A stretch of 64,000 nucleotides of DNA from BOG-1155 sp050012495 (lineage in GTDB: Bacteria; Desulfobacterota; Syntrophorhabdia; Syntrophorhabdales; WCHB1-27): contig JBEKHB010000004.1 of the NCBI GenBank assembly GCA_050012495.1, forward strand, positions 1 through 64,000, given 5' to 3'. The translations under genes and the position numbers were made by a program. The notes beneath the pieces were generated by a model. That model made no database searches. It saw only the letters and a list, made by a program, of their open reading frames with translations, and had not been told where the DNA came from. Of the stretch, positions 51,303 to 60,879 are shown piece after piece; positions within the stretch are counted from its first letter, which is position 1, and every line of letters starts with the position of its first letter.

Positions 51303-54300
51303 GTGGAAAATGTAATAGAGCTAAAAGAAAATATTCGACAGCTTTGTAAAACGCTCACAGACGATAAGAATATTGGCGATGTCATGATCGTTGGTGGGGG
51401 GATCAGCGGTATTCAAGCCTCCCTCGATCTTGCCACTGCCGGTTTCAAGGTGTACCTGGTTGAGAAGGCGCCGAGCATCGGGGGCCATATGGCCCAGCTT
51501 GACAAGACCTTTCCCACCAACGACTGCTCGATGTGAATACTCGCACCCAAGCTGGTCGAGGTCGGCCGGCATCCCAATATAGAGGTCCTGACCTATACTG
51601 AAGTTGACAGTATAGAGGGGGAAGCAGGAAACTTTAAGGTAACCCTGGTTAAAAAGCCCAGATATATTATAGAGGACAAATGCACGGGTTGTACTACCTG
51701 CGTAGAATATTGCCCGGTCAAATACCCCGATCAGTTTAATCAAGACATTTCGCAGAATAAAGCAGTGCATGTATATTTCGCTCAGGCAATTCCACTTGTC
51801 ACGTATATAGATGAAAGCTGTCTGTACCTTAAAGAGAAGAAATGTCGTATTTGCGAAGCAGTATGTAAGAATGACGCCATAGATTTCAATCAAGCGCCGG
51901 AGAAGGAAGAAGTAACCGTAGGGGCGATCATCCTGTCTGCCGGCCTTGAGCCCTTTGATCCTAAGGTGAGGGAGGAATATCGGTACGGGGAGTTCCAGAA
52001 CGTCGTAACCAGTATGGACTATGAGCGGCTGTTATCCTCCACCGGGGCATACCAGGGTGAGATACTGCGTGCATCCGACAAAAAGCATCCCCACAAAGTG
52101 GCCTGGATTCAATGCGTCGGTTCCAGACAGGTTATCGAGGGCGGCAACAGCTATTGTTCGGCCGTATGCTGCACCTATACGCAGAAACAGGTGATTTTGA
52201 CAAAAGATCATCACCCGGAGTCAGAGTGCACGATATTCCATAACGATGTTCGTTCCTACGGGAAGGATTTTGAGCGATTCTATCAAAGAACGGAGAACCT
52301 TCCCGGTGTTCGGTTTTTCAGAAGCTACACATCGATAGTAAAAGAGGACCCGGAAACCAAAAATGTCTCCATACGGTATTCTACACCCGAGGATGGAGTA
52401 AAAGAGGAAGAATTCGATATGGTGGTATTATCCGTCGGATTGAATCCTCCGGCGGATGCGTTGGAGATCGCAAAAAAATACGGCATTGAGCTTAGCGGTC
52501 ATCGTTTTTGCAAGGTTGACGAGGTCAACCCTATGGTGACCAACAGGCCCGGGATCTTTGTAAGCGGGGCCTTCCAGGGTCCTGTAGATATCCCTGAGTC
52601 GGTCTTCAGCGCCAGCGGAGCCGGCTCCCAAATCGGCGAGCTCCTTGACTACAGGCGGGGAAATCTTACCAAAGAAAGGATATATCCGCCGGAAAGGGAT
52701 GTCTCCGAAGAGGAGCCGAGGATAGGAGTCTTTGTGTGTCATTGTGGGGCTAATATCTCAGGCGTAGTAGATGTTCCTTCCACAGTTGAATATTGCAAAA
52801 CCTTACCCAATGTTGTCCACGCTCAAAACCAGCTATTTTCATGTGCCACGAATTCTGCCAAAGAAATCACAGACGTGACAAAGGAAAAAGGGCTCAACCG
52901 GGTGGTTGTCGCCGCCTGCTCCCCCAGGACCCTCGAGCCGCTATTCCGGGACACCCTCCGGGAGGCGGGCATTAATCAGTATTACTACGAAATGGCGAAT
53001 ATCAGGGAGCATAACTCCTGGGTCCACCAGAAAGAAAAGGAAGCGGCCACCGAAAAGGCGAAGGATATAATCCGGATGTCGGTAGCGCGAGCGTGCCATC
53101 TGGAGCCCCTGCAGGAATTTGATCTGCCCGTCGACAAAAGGGCGTTGGTGGTCGGAGGAGGCATAGCAGGCATGACTTCCGCTCTCTCCATAGCCAACCA
53201 GGGACATGAGGTGTACCTGGTGGAAAAGGATACAAACCTTGGGGGAATAGCACGAAGAATTCATTACACCCTGGAAGGACTCGATGTTCAGGCCTATCTG
53301 CGTGATCTTATACGCAAAGTATATCAACACCCCTTACTACATGTCTATACTGATGCGATCATCACGGGGGCGAGCGGCTATGTGGGGAATTTCGTCACCG
53401 GGGTGAAGTCCGACAGAGGGGTCGCAGAGATAAAACATGGCGCAGCCGTCATCGCGATAGGTGCTGATGTCTATACACCCACCGAATACCTTTACGGAGA
53501 AGATGACAGGGTCATGACCCACCTTGAGCTGGAGGAGAAAATCGCCCAAGGGGACGAAAAGGTCGTCAACGCCCAAAGCCTGGTAATGATCCAGTGCGTA
53601 GGCTGCAGAAATGAAGACAGAAATTACTGCAGCAGGATATGCTGCGGCGAGTCCGTAAAGAACGCCTTGTTGCTCAAAGAGAGAAACCCCCGGATGGATA
53701 TCTACATCCTCTTCCGGGATATCAGAACGTATGGGTTCAAAGAGGATTATTACCGGGAAGCTGCAAGCAAAGAGGTCCGGTTCATCCGCTACGAGCCGGA
53801 AGATGCGCCTCAGGTGGAACCCGGTGAGGCTGAGGACGGTCGCCCTGTCCTGAAGGTCACCGTGACGGATTTCATTTTAGGGAAGAAGCTGGAGCTGGAT
53901 GCCGATGTACTCGCTTTGGCTGCCGCTGTGATTCCCTCCGCAGCAACCAAGGAAATAGCCGGATTCTTCAAGGTAACATTGAGCCCGGATGGCTTCTTCA
54001 AAGAAGCCCATGTCAAATTAAGACCTGTTGAGTTTGCCACAGACGGCGTGTATCTGTGTGGACTGGCTCACTATCCCAAGTTCATGCAGGAAACGATTAA
54101 CCAGTCTTATGGAGCTTCAGGCCGGGTCTTAACGCTTCTCTCACATGATACGGTGACAGCCTCGGGCTCTGTATGCGAGGTGGATGAGAATAGGTGCATT
54201 TCGTGCGGGGCATGCATCACCGTGTGTGCGTATGGCGCCATAGAGTTTTATGAGACACCGCAAGGCAGAAAGGCCAAGGTTAACCCTGTCCTCTGTAAAG

Positions 54301-54446
54301 GAGATGGTCTTTGCAACACAGTATGTGCAACAACCGCTATTTCTCTCAAGCACTTTACCGATGAAGAGGTCTTGAGCGAAATTGATGCGGCGGTTTCAGA
54401 GGAAGAGATCATGGGACAAATTGATGCGGCGGTTGGAGATGTCTAG
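51303..54446 (+). CDS. bamE: BamE, HdrA-like subunit, selenoprotein with Sec78
   Basis: A 1047-residue flavin/Fe-S protein interrupted in frame by TGA at 51534-51536. Up to TNDCSM (residue 77) it is HdrA; after it ILAPKLVEVGRHPN continues the same family in the same frame, so TGA replaces the usual Cys of DCSxC and is read as selenocysteine 78. Then come CTGCTTCVEYCPV, CRICEAVCKN, a second flavin domain (ALVVGGGIAGMTSALSIANQG), CVGCRN and C-terminal ferredoxin sites (CISCGACITVC, CKGDGLCNTVC). The Sec site may bind a cluster or flavin partner in electron bifurcation. GTG at 51303 starts it, after GAGGTGAG. A stop-only reading would leave a 77-residue stub. Confidence 0.88.
51551..51570 (+). 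promoter_or_regulatory. SECIS-like hairpin of bamE
   Basis: Seven base pairs (GCTGGTC with GGCCGGC allowing GU pairs) close a GAGGTC loop, 14 bases after the TGA. The GGU in the loop matches the feature of bacterial SECIS elements recognised by SelB. Spacing is close to the enterobacterial 11-12 bases. Confidence 0.65.
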
Positions 54447-54497
54447 AAGCATACCGATGAATAAAGCCGGGATTCCTACGTAAGGGGGTGAGAACGG

Positions 54498-55265
54498 ATG
54501 AGTACAGGACTTGAATTTAAACCAAAAATAGTAGGTTTTGTATGCCATTGGTGAGCATACGGCGCTGCTGACCTGGCTGGAGTTTCCAGACTGCAATATA
54601 CCACTGAAATGAGGCTTATTCGGGTCATGTGCACAGGCAGGCTCGACCTGTCGCATGTACTCCGGGCTTTCTCAAAGGGAGCGGATGGGGTGTTTATTGG
54701 CGGCTGCCATTTAAATGAGTGTAATTATATTACTCATGGAAACTTCCATGCATTAAGCATGGTGAACATATGCAGAAAAATGATGCAGCATATAGGGCTG
54801 AACCCGGAAAGGCTAAGGATCGAATTTATGTCCGGCAGTGAAGCAAACCTTTTTGTCGAAGGTGTCAATGATTTTGTCAAGACCGTGAAGAAGTTAGGAC
54901 CACTCGGCAAAGGTGAAGGAATAGATAAAAAGGGATTAAAGTTCAAACTTGAAGCAGTGACAAGCCTGGTCCCCTACATCAGGCTGGTGGAAAGGGAGAG
55001 GCTGAGGATACCGGTTAAATCGAAAGAGGAGTATCAGAAATTTTTCACCAGTGACGAGTTCAACAGGTTATTTACTACATTAATTGTAGATAAGCTGGCA
55101 ATGAGCCAAATTCTGTCACTCCTGCGGGACAAACCCCTTTCAACCGGTAAAATCGCTGAAATGTTGGGCCTGACCCCGTCTGAAGTATCGAGGCACATGA
55201 ATGCGTCATCGAGGCACGGGTTGGTCAGGTACGATGTAGGTCAGAAGTGCTATGCTCTCGCCTGA
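54498..55265 (+). CDS. bamF: BamF, MvhD-like subunit, selenoprotein with Sec19 and C-terminal wHTH
   Basis: A 255-residue protein. The frame starts MSTGLEFKPKIVGFVCHW, then TGA (54552-54554), then AYGAADLAGVSRLQYTTEMRLIRVMCTGR, which is MvhD with Sec at the place of the Cys in the usual FLCNWCSY motif. The MvhD-type [2Fe-2S]/electron-transfer domain extends to about residue 140. The rest ends in a winged-helix domain (SQILSLLRDKPLSTGKIAEMLGLTPSEVSRHMNASSRHGLVRY), an unusual fusion. It links BamE to BamC-type electrons. GTG-like start excluded; ATG at 54498 has GGGGGTGAGAACGG. Confidence 0.87.
54577..54589 (+). promoter_or_regulatory. SECIS-like hairpin of bamF
   Basis: CTGGA-GTT-TCCAG, 22 bases after the TGA. 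An alternative larger hairpin pairs CTGG at 54573-54576 with CCAG at 54586-54589, leaving a nine-base GGAG-type loop. Longer spacing than in E. coli, so less certain than the bamE element. Confidence 0.5.
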
Positions 55266-55319
55266 GGTGAAAGAGCGCATCAGTGGATCAGGGCAAAGAA
55301 GCATGTGAGGAAGGCGACT

Positions 55320-55772
55320 ATGGATAACGATGGCATCGATCGGATTATTGACAAACATCATGGTGAAGCCAGCTCGCTCATTCAGGTACTGCTGGAGATT
55401 CAGAAAGAAAATCATTGGCTTCCCAAGGAAGCATTGGAGAGGGTAGCCGAAAAACTGCAGGTGCCTTTAACCCGGGTGCAGCACATCGCGACGTTTTATA
55501 AGGCCTTTAGCTTAGTCCCTAAAGGACGTCATGAAATTCACATCTGTGTGGGCACTGCCTGTCATGTGCGCGGCGCGACGCGTGTCCTCGACACGGTTCA
55601 AGACCTGACCGGCATCAGACCCGGCGAAACGGACCTGGATCTGAAGTTCAGCCTGCAGACCGTTAACTGCCTCGGCTGCTGTGCCTTAGGACCGGTGATG
55701 GAAGTGGATGGGAAGACCCACGGTAAGATGGCGCCGTCCAAGACGGCAGAGATACTAAAAAACTACGAGTAG
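55320..55772 (+). CDS. bamG: BamG, NuoE-like [2Fe-2S] subunit
   Basis: A 150-residue thioredoxin-fold ferredoxin like NuoE. Four cysteines for a [2Fe-2S] cluster appear as CVGTACHVRGA near 84 and CLGCCALGP near 124. It joins BamH and BamI as the NADH-linked branch of the complex. The ATG at 55320 is chosen because a GAGGAAGG site precedes it; a GTG at 55305 is alternative. Confidence 0.92.
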   Translation: MDNDGIDRIIDKHHGEASSLIQVLLEIQKENHWLPKEALERVAEKLQVPLTRVQHIATFYKAFSLVPKGRHEIHICVGTACHVRGATRVLDTVQDLTGIRPGETDLDLKFSLQTVNCLGCCALGPVMEVDGKTHGKMAPSKTAEILKNYE

Positions 55773-55781
55773 GATAACACT

Positions 55782-57710
55782 ATGGCGCAGATCAATACAC
55801 CCGCCGAACTGGAAGAATTCAGAAAGGGCATCCTGTCGAAAAGAGACCCGGATAAGCCTTGCATTACACTCTGCTCGGGATCTGCGTGCAATGCCTCCGG
55901 CAGCGGTGAAGTCGCTGCGGCTCTATCGGAGGAGATTGAAAAGCAGGGCTTGCGCAGCGATGTGGATGTCAGGAGGACCGGTTGCCATGGTTTTTGCGAG
56001 AGGGGTCCCATTATAGTCATTCACCCTGAGGAAATATGTTATTTCAATATAGAGCCCAAGGATGTGCCCGAGATTATCTCCGAGACTATAAAAGAGCATA
56101 AGGTCATAGAGCGTTTGCTCTATACCGACCCCGGCACCAATGAAAAGATAATTCATGAATCTGAAATCCCTTTCTACAAGTACCAGGAAAGGATTGTTTT
56201 CGGTTCCAACAGTAAAATCGATCCTAAGAGCATCGACGACTATCTGGCAATCGGCGGTTATTCCGCGTTGGCGAAAGCCCTCTCCGGGATGAGCGCCGAG
56301 CAGGTATTGGGGGAGGTCAAAAAAGCCAACCTGCGCGGTCGGGGAGGCGGCGGCTTTCCCGCAGGGAGCAAGTGGGAAGGATCCCGCAATGCCCCCGGCG
56401 CAATAAAGTACGTGATCGTCAACGCGGACGAGGGGGATCCCGGGGCTTATATGGACAGGAGCGTTCTGGAGGGAAACCCTCACTCGGTGCTGGAGGGGCT
56501 GACCATCGGGGCCTATGCCGTCGGCTCCCACGAGGGTTATATCTACGTTCGACAGGAATACCCCCTGGCGGTGGAGAATGTGCACATGGCCATCAAGAAA
56601 GCTGAAGAGTATGGCTTTCTCGGGAAAAATATCCTTGGCTCGGGCTTTGATTTCATGGTCATTGTGCACCAGGGGGCCGGCGCTTTTGTCTGTGGTGAAT
56701 CGACTGCTCTGATGACGGCATTGGAAGGCAGGGCAGGAGAGCCCAGACCGAAGTATGTCCGTTCCAACGTCGTGGGCCTTTGGGGTAGACCCAGCGTGTT
56801 GAATAATGTCGAGACATGGGCCAATGTGCCGCTTATCATCAATAAAGGCGCTGACTGGTTCACCCAGCTCGGCACTGAAAGCAGCAAGGGCACGAAGATT
56901 TTCTCCCTGGTCGGCAAGATAACCAATACGGGCCTTGTGGAAGTACCCATGGGCACGCCCTTGAGAGATATTATCTTCAAGATAGGCGGTGGAATCCCCG
57001 GAGGCAAAAAGTTCAAGGCAGTGCAGACCGGAGGACCGTCCGGCGGATGTATCCCTGAGGAGCTGCTGGATTTGCCGGTCGGTTTCGACGAGCTCACCAA
57101 AGCCGGTTCGATGATGGGGTCAGGCGGGATGATCGTCATGGATGAAGATACCTGTATGGTAGATGTAGCCAGGTACTTCCTCGACTTCCTCACCGATGAA
57201 TCGTGCGGCAAATGCGTCCCGTGCCGTGAAGGCATGAGGCAGATGCTCAAGATCCTGACGAATATAACCCGGGGAAAGGGAAAAGAGGGCGACATCGAGC
57301 TTTTGGAGGAGCTGGCCGAGACAGCCCGGGAAGCCGCCCTTTGTGCGCTGGGCAAGAGCTCCCCTAACCCCTTTTTAAGCACGTTAAAATACTTTAGAGA
57401 TGAGTATGAGGCGCATGTCAAAGAGAAAAGGTGCCCCGCTCTCTCCTGCAAAGAGCTGATCGCGTTCCATATCGACCCGGGTAAGTGCCAGGCCTGTATG
57501 ATCTGCCTTAAAAAGTGCCCTGCCGAAGCGATTACGGGCGGCAAAAATCTGATCAGTATAATCGACCAGGAGAAGTGCACAAAGTGCGGAACGTGCTTTG
57601 AAGTGTGCCCCCCCCGCTTTCGTGCGGTGACGAAGATCTCCGGTGAGCCTGTGCCGCCTCCTATTCCTGAAGAAGCGAGAACGATAGTCAGGGAGAGTAA
57701 ACAAAAATGA
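55782..57710 (+). CDS. bamH: BamH, NuoF-like NADH-binding flavoprotein
   Basis: A 642-residue subunit. A NuoE-like domain comes first (CSGSACNASGSG and CHGFCERGP), then the NuoF domain with the NAD loop RGRGGGGFPAGSKW, the FMN loop VVNADEGDPGAYMDR, ESTALMTALEGRAGEPRPK and a [4Fe-4S] ligand set (CGKCVPCREGMRQM). Two C-terminal ferredoxin motifs (CQACMICLKKCPAEAI and CTKCGTCFEVCPP) follow. It is expected to take hydride from NADH, or reduce NAD, at the end of the chain. It overlaps bamI by four bases. Confidence 0.94.
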   Translation: MAQINTPAELEEFRKGILSKRDPDKPCITLCSGSACNASGSGEVAAALSEEIEKQGLRSDVDVRRTGCHGFCERGPIIVIHPEEICYFNIEPKDVPEIISETIKEHKVIERLLYTDPGTNEKIIHESEIPFYKYQERIVFGSNSKIDPKSIDDYLAIGGYSALAKALSGMSAEQVLGEVKKANLRGRGGGGFPAGSKWEGSRNAPGAIKYVIVNADEGDPGAYMDRSVLEGNPHSVLEGLTIGAYAVGSHEGYIYVRQEYPLAVENVHMAIKKAEEYGFLGKNILGSGFDFMVIVHQGAGAFVCGESTALMTALEGRAGEPRPKYVRSNVVGLWGRPSVLNNVETWANVPLIINKGADWFTQLGTESSKGTKIFSLVGKITNTGLVEVPMGTPLRDIIFKIGGGIPGGKKFKAVQTGGPSGGCIPEELLDLPVGFDELTKAGSMMGSGGMIVMDEDTCMVDVARYFLDFLTDESCGKCVPCREGMRQMLKILTNITRGKGKEGDIELLEELAETAREAALCALGKSSPNPFLSTLKYFRDEYEAHVKEKRCPALSCKELIAFHIDPGKCQACMICLKKCPAEAITGGKNLISIIDQEKCTKCGTCFEVCPPRFRAVTKISGEPVPPPIPEEARTIVRESKQK

Positions 57711-58321
57711 GTGAAATCCTCCTACAGATCGATGGAAAAGAAGTGAGGGCAAAGGAAGGGATGACCCTCCTGGAGGCGGCGCGCGGTGCGGGAATATCGA
57801 TTCCGACGCTTTGTTACCACGAGAAATTGGAACCTTATGGGGGTTGCCGGCTTTGCATGGTAGAGCTGGAAAGTCGCGGCTCGACAAGACTCGTCGTTTC
57901 CTGTGTCTACCCGGTAGAAAAAAACCTGATCGTAAGAACCAGATCCGAGAAAGTAGACAGGATCCGCAAAATGGTCCTGCAGCTATTGCTGGCCCATGCT
58001 CCGGATGCGTTTGATTTGCAGGATTTGGCTCTGGAGTATGGAGCAGACAAAGACCGTTTTGAAAAAGAGGCCTCATTTTGCATTCATTGCGGTCTATGCG
58101 TAAGATACTGCGCCGAGGTCAAGAAGAAGAACGCCGTTGGGTTTGTTGACAGAGGCATAAGGAAGGAGATCAGTTTCATTCCGGAGATCGCATCCAGGGA
58201 GTGCTGGAACTGCAAAGAATGTTTTCCCCTTTGCCCCACGGAGGCATTGCAGGCAGCGTTCGTGTTAACCAAAGCCCTCGCGTTTTCCTCACCTTCTTTG
58301 GAACCGGCGTCGGGGGAATAG
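57707..58321 (+). CDS. bamI: BamI, NuoG-type Fe-S subunit
   Basis: A 204-residue protein with the N-terminal NuoG [2Fe-2S] domain (IPTLCYHEKLEPYGGCRLCMVEL), the His-containing stretch near VLQLLLAHAPDAFDLQDL, a ferredoxin set CIHCGLCVRYCAE and a final CWNCKECFPLCPTE. It carries electrons within the BamGHI module. Unlike full NuoG it has no molybdopterin domain. Last gene of the bam operon; its ATG overlaps the bamH stop (ATGA). Confidence 0.92.
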   Translation: MSEILLQIDGKEVRAKEGMTLLEAARGAGISIPTLCYHEKLEPYGGCRLCMVELESRGSTRLVVSCVYPVEKNLIVRTRSEKVDRIRKMVLQLLLAHAPDAFDLQDLALEYGADKDRFEKEASFCIHCGLCVRYCAEVKKKNAVGFVDRGIRKEISFIPEIASRECWNCKECFPLCPTEALQAAFVLTKALAFSSPSLEPASGE

Positions 58322-58500
58322 GCAACGCGTACTACTCTTCCAGGACGGAATCACACCACTTGTTCGCCTGTTCCGTCAGCAGTTCATGATACCGGCCGAA
58401 GAGGCCCGTCGCCTCGGACCACAGCCGGCAACGCGTGTGATCCGGCCGGGATGCACTTTTCGACAATGCCGGTTATTCTTGCGGAGATGACGTGTAATGC

Positions 58501-59529
58501 ATGAAGGAAAGACTGCCGTTTACCGGTGATCTGGCGACTACTGCCATGGGGATCATGCCTCATGAGTCTCCCGCCCGGGCTCTCGATGCGGCCCTCGGGC
58601 TTGATATCCCCTTCTGGCCCCAGCTTCCGCGGGTCTCTTTTCACGAGGATATGTACGTCCAGGCCATGGAGCATTTTCCGGGGGTCATCATTGATGAGGA
58701 GAACCGGCGCATATACGTGGAGAGCGAGAAGTTCATGGATGAGCTGCCTGCGTATCTCGAACAGGAATCATCATCCGACCTCTTCCGCATCTCGCCCGAC
58801 TTTTCAGTGGTTTATGGACGTTTCCTCTCTCTCGATCTCTTCTCCTGCAAAGCGATCCGGGGGCAGATGATAAGCCCGGTGAGCCTCGTTCTAAAAGTCA
58901 CCGATGAGCACGGCAAACCACTGGCCTACAACGATGAGATGCGCGACCTTATTTTCTCTTTCATGCAGAAAAAGGTGAATATGCAGCGTGCCGAGCTCGC
59001 CGAAAAAAACGGGCATGCCTTTGTCTGGCTCGACGACCCGGGATTGCAATTCGTATTCAGCGCCATGAGCGGCTATGACAATGTCAAGGCTAAGGACGAG
59101 CTGGTCGCGTTTTTTAACGGGATCGACGGTCCTCGGGGCATCCATCTGTGCGGCAATCCCGATTGGGATTTTCTCTTCTCCCTCCCCCTGGAGATCATCT
59201 CGTTTAACGCCTATGCCTTCGGTGATATCGTCGCCACCTACCCGAGCGTCAGGCGCTTCATCGAGGCAGGCAACGTGGTGAGCTGGGGCATAGTGCCAAC
59301 CCTTTTCGAGGAGTTTACGAGGGAGGATGTGACGACTATCGCCGGGCGGCTATTGGCTATGTGGCGTCTGCTGGAAGAAAAAGGTGTGCCGAGGGACGTC
59401 ATCTGCCGAAACAGCCTCATCGCCCCCGCCACCTGCAACCTCCTGAACGCCGACAACACCACGACCGTCGACAACGCCTTCAGGTTGCTCCGGGAGGTCT
59501 CACAGTACGTGCAGAGGCACTGCCTCTGA
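58501..59529 (+). CDS. MetE/UroD-superfamily protein
   Basis: A 342-residue TIM-barrel protein. TAMGIMPHESPARAL at the N-terminus recalls the GSLPR/H of MetE-like methyltransferases. Probable zinc ligands are the His and Cys of GIHLCGNPDW and a late Cys in LIAPATCNLL. Members move methyl groups from corrinoid or folate to thiols, or decarboxylate uroporphyrinogen; this one's substrate is unknown. It lies 180 bases after bamI on the same strand and may be read from the same transcript, which raises the possibility of a role in the aromatic pathway, unproved. Confidence 0.7.
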   Translation: MKERLPFTGDLATTAMGIMPHESPARALDAALGLDIPFWPQLPRVSFHEDMYVQAMEHFPGVIIDEENRRIYVESEKFMDELPAYLEQESSSDLFRISPDFSVVYGRFLSLDLFSCKAIRGQMISPVSLVLKVTDEHGKPLAYNDEMRDLIFSFMQKKVNMQRAELAEKNGHAFVWLDDPGLQFVFSAMSGYDNVKAKDELVAFFNGIDGPRGIHLCGNPDWDFLFSLPLEIISFNAYAFGDIVATYPSVRRFIEAGNVVSWGIVPTLFEEFTREDVTTIAGRLLAMWRLLEEKGVPRDVICRNSLIAPATCNLLNADNTTTVDNAFRLLREVSQYVQRHCL

Positions 59530-59565
59530 AAAACGCGAGCGTCCCGGCGCGATTTCTTCGGCCTG

Positions 59566-60570
59566 TCACTGCAGGGAGCTCACCAGGTCCTCCACCAACC
59601 TCTTCGACCCCACATAGAGCGCCGATCGCTGATGGTGGTGCCCGGGGGTGATTTCAAGAATGGGCACTCCCTTCTCGTTGACCGCCACTCCACCGGCTTC
59701 GCGACACATGAACGCGACAACCGCGGCCTCGTACATGAGGCGCAGCTTCCCTTCGGGACGGTTTTTCTTTGGATTGGGGTGGTTTACAATGGCGGGATAC
59801 ATGAACATGCCGCCGTTTGTCAGCGTCCTGTGGAAATCGCCGGCCAAAGCGCCAAGGTAGCGGAAGGCGTACCTTCCCTCATTCTCCCTGATCCATTTTT
59901 GAACGTTTTCCGCATATGTATGCCGGTTGGATGCGTTAAAGGATAATTCCCAACTTTTGGGGTCTTCGGGAAGGACCATGCGGGTAGGTCGTACAAACGT
60001 CATGGTCTCATCGATGTGGAAGCGCCAGGTCCCTGCGTCTTTAAGCCCAAGGGTGAATGTCCCGGTGGGGATCACAAACATGCCTGCGGCGATATAATCT
60101 TTTCCGGCCCTCAGGTGCCCGTCCTCAGGGCCCGTCAGGTCGCGCTTGGCGATGCCGAAAAGAAAGCCGACCGGCAGCCCGTGTGAGATATTAGATGATC
60201 CATCCAAGGGGTCAAAATAGACGAAATAACGCCCCCCCTCGGGATTGATGGGAATGATCTCATCCGATTCCTCGCTGACCGCGTGGATGACCCTGCCGGA
60301 AGCCTTCAGGTAATGGATGGTGATCTCATGTGCAATCTGATCCATATGCATGACGTCCTCGCCCTGCACATTCACGGCCCCCGCGAGACCGAGGTTCCCC
60401 TTGAGAGCGCCCGTCAGGTAGTAATACTGGATATGCTTTGCAGCGCTAATCAACGCGTCCATAAGGATGAGAAAGTGGTGCGTGCGGTTATGCCTTTCTT
60501 GATGGTGAAGAAGAAAATTCATGAAAGTTTCTTCAAACGCGACACCGGAATGCTTCCTGCTCCCTTCCAT
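59566..60570 (-). CDS. fbp: Fructose-1,6-bisphosphatase class I
   Basis: A 334-residue gluconeogenic phosphatase. EDVMHMDQIAHE, the metal-binding YFDPLDGSSNISHGLPVG, and substrate-binding FNASNRHTYAENV and YLGALAGDFHRTLTNGGMFMYPA are all present. It removes the C1 phosphate of fructose 1,6-bisphosphate in the cytoplasm. The frame runs to 60669 but the ATG at 60570 has GGAGGAGATGTA before it. Intact. Confidence 0.96.
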   Translation of the reverse strand: MEGSRKHSGVAFEETFMNFLLHHQERHNRTHHFLILMDALISAAKHIQYYYLTGALKGNLGLAGAVNVQGEDVMHMDQIAHEITIHYLKASGRVIHAVSEESDEIIPINPEGGRYFVYFDPLDGSSNISHGLPVGFLFGIAKRDLTGPEDGHLRAGKDYIAAGMFVIPTGTFTLGLKDAGTWRFHIDETMTFVRPTRMVLPEDPKSWELSFNASNRHTYAENVQKWIRENEGRYAFRYLGALAGDFHRTLTNGGMFMYPAIVNHPNPKKNRPEGKLRLMYEAAVVAFMCREAGGVAVNEKGVPILEITPGHHHQRSALYVGSKRLVEDLVSSLQ

Positions 60571-60879
60571 TACATCTCCTCCTTTCCTCTCCCGAAGGCG
60601 CCGTCGGCCTTCGAAAAGCGGATATCCGGCATATCTGGGATCGTTGTCCACCCTCTCTCGCGTGAGCAAAAAAAAGCGCTGGGTTTCACCACGCCACCTG
60701 GTAGTTATTGTATCACTTGGAAAGAAAAAAGTACCGCAAATTTTGCCGGAAAACAGAGGATTGCCTTCCGCTTGTTTTCACAGGGGCCACTGAAAAAAAG
60801 GCACTTAAGCGGCAGCGGAGCAGACATAACGGGCGTTTTTTTGCCGCTCCTTGGGAGAAAGGGGCGCGTGTACAAAGAC
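60571..60879. other. Intergenic between fbp and the lipoprotein gene
   Basis: About 309 bases with no gene seen. AGCGGC (60808-60813) pairs with GCCGCT (60843-60848) around a loop with a T-run; on the minus strand this may end lipoprotein transcription weakly. Confidence 0.4.

Noticed and set aside
51303..51536. HdrA N-terminal stub as a separate small protein
   Set aside because: Frame and homology continue past the TGA with no new start; selenocysteine reading explains it better.
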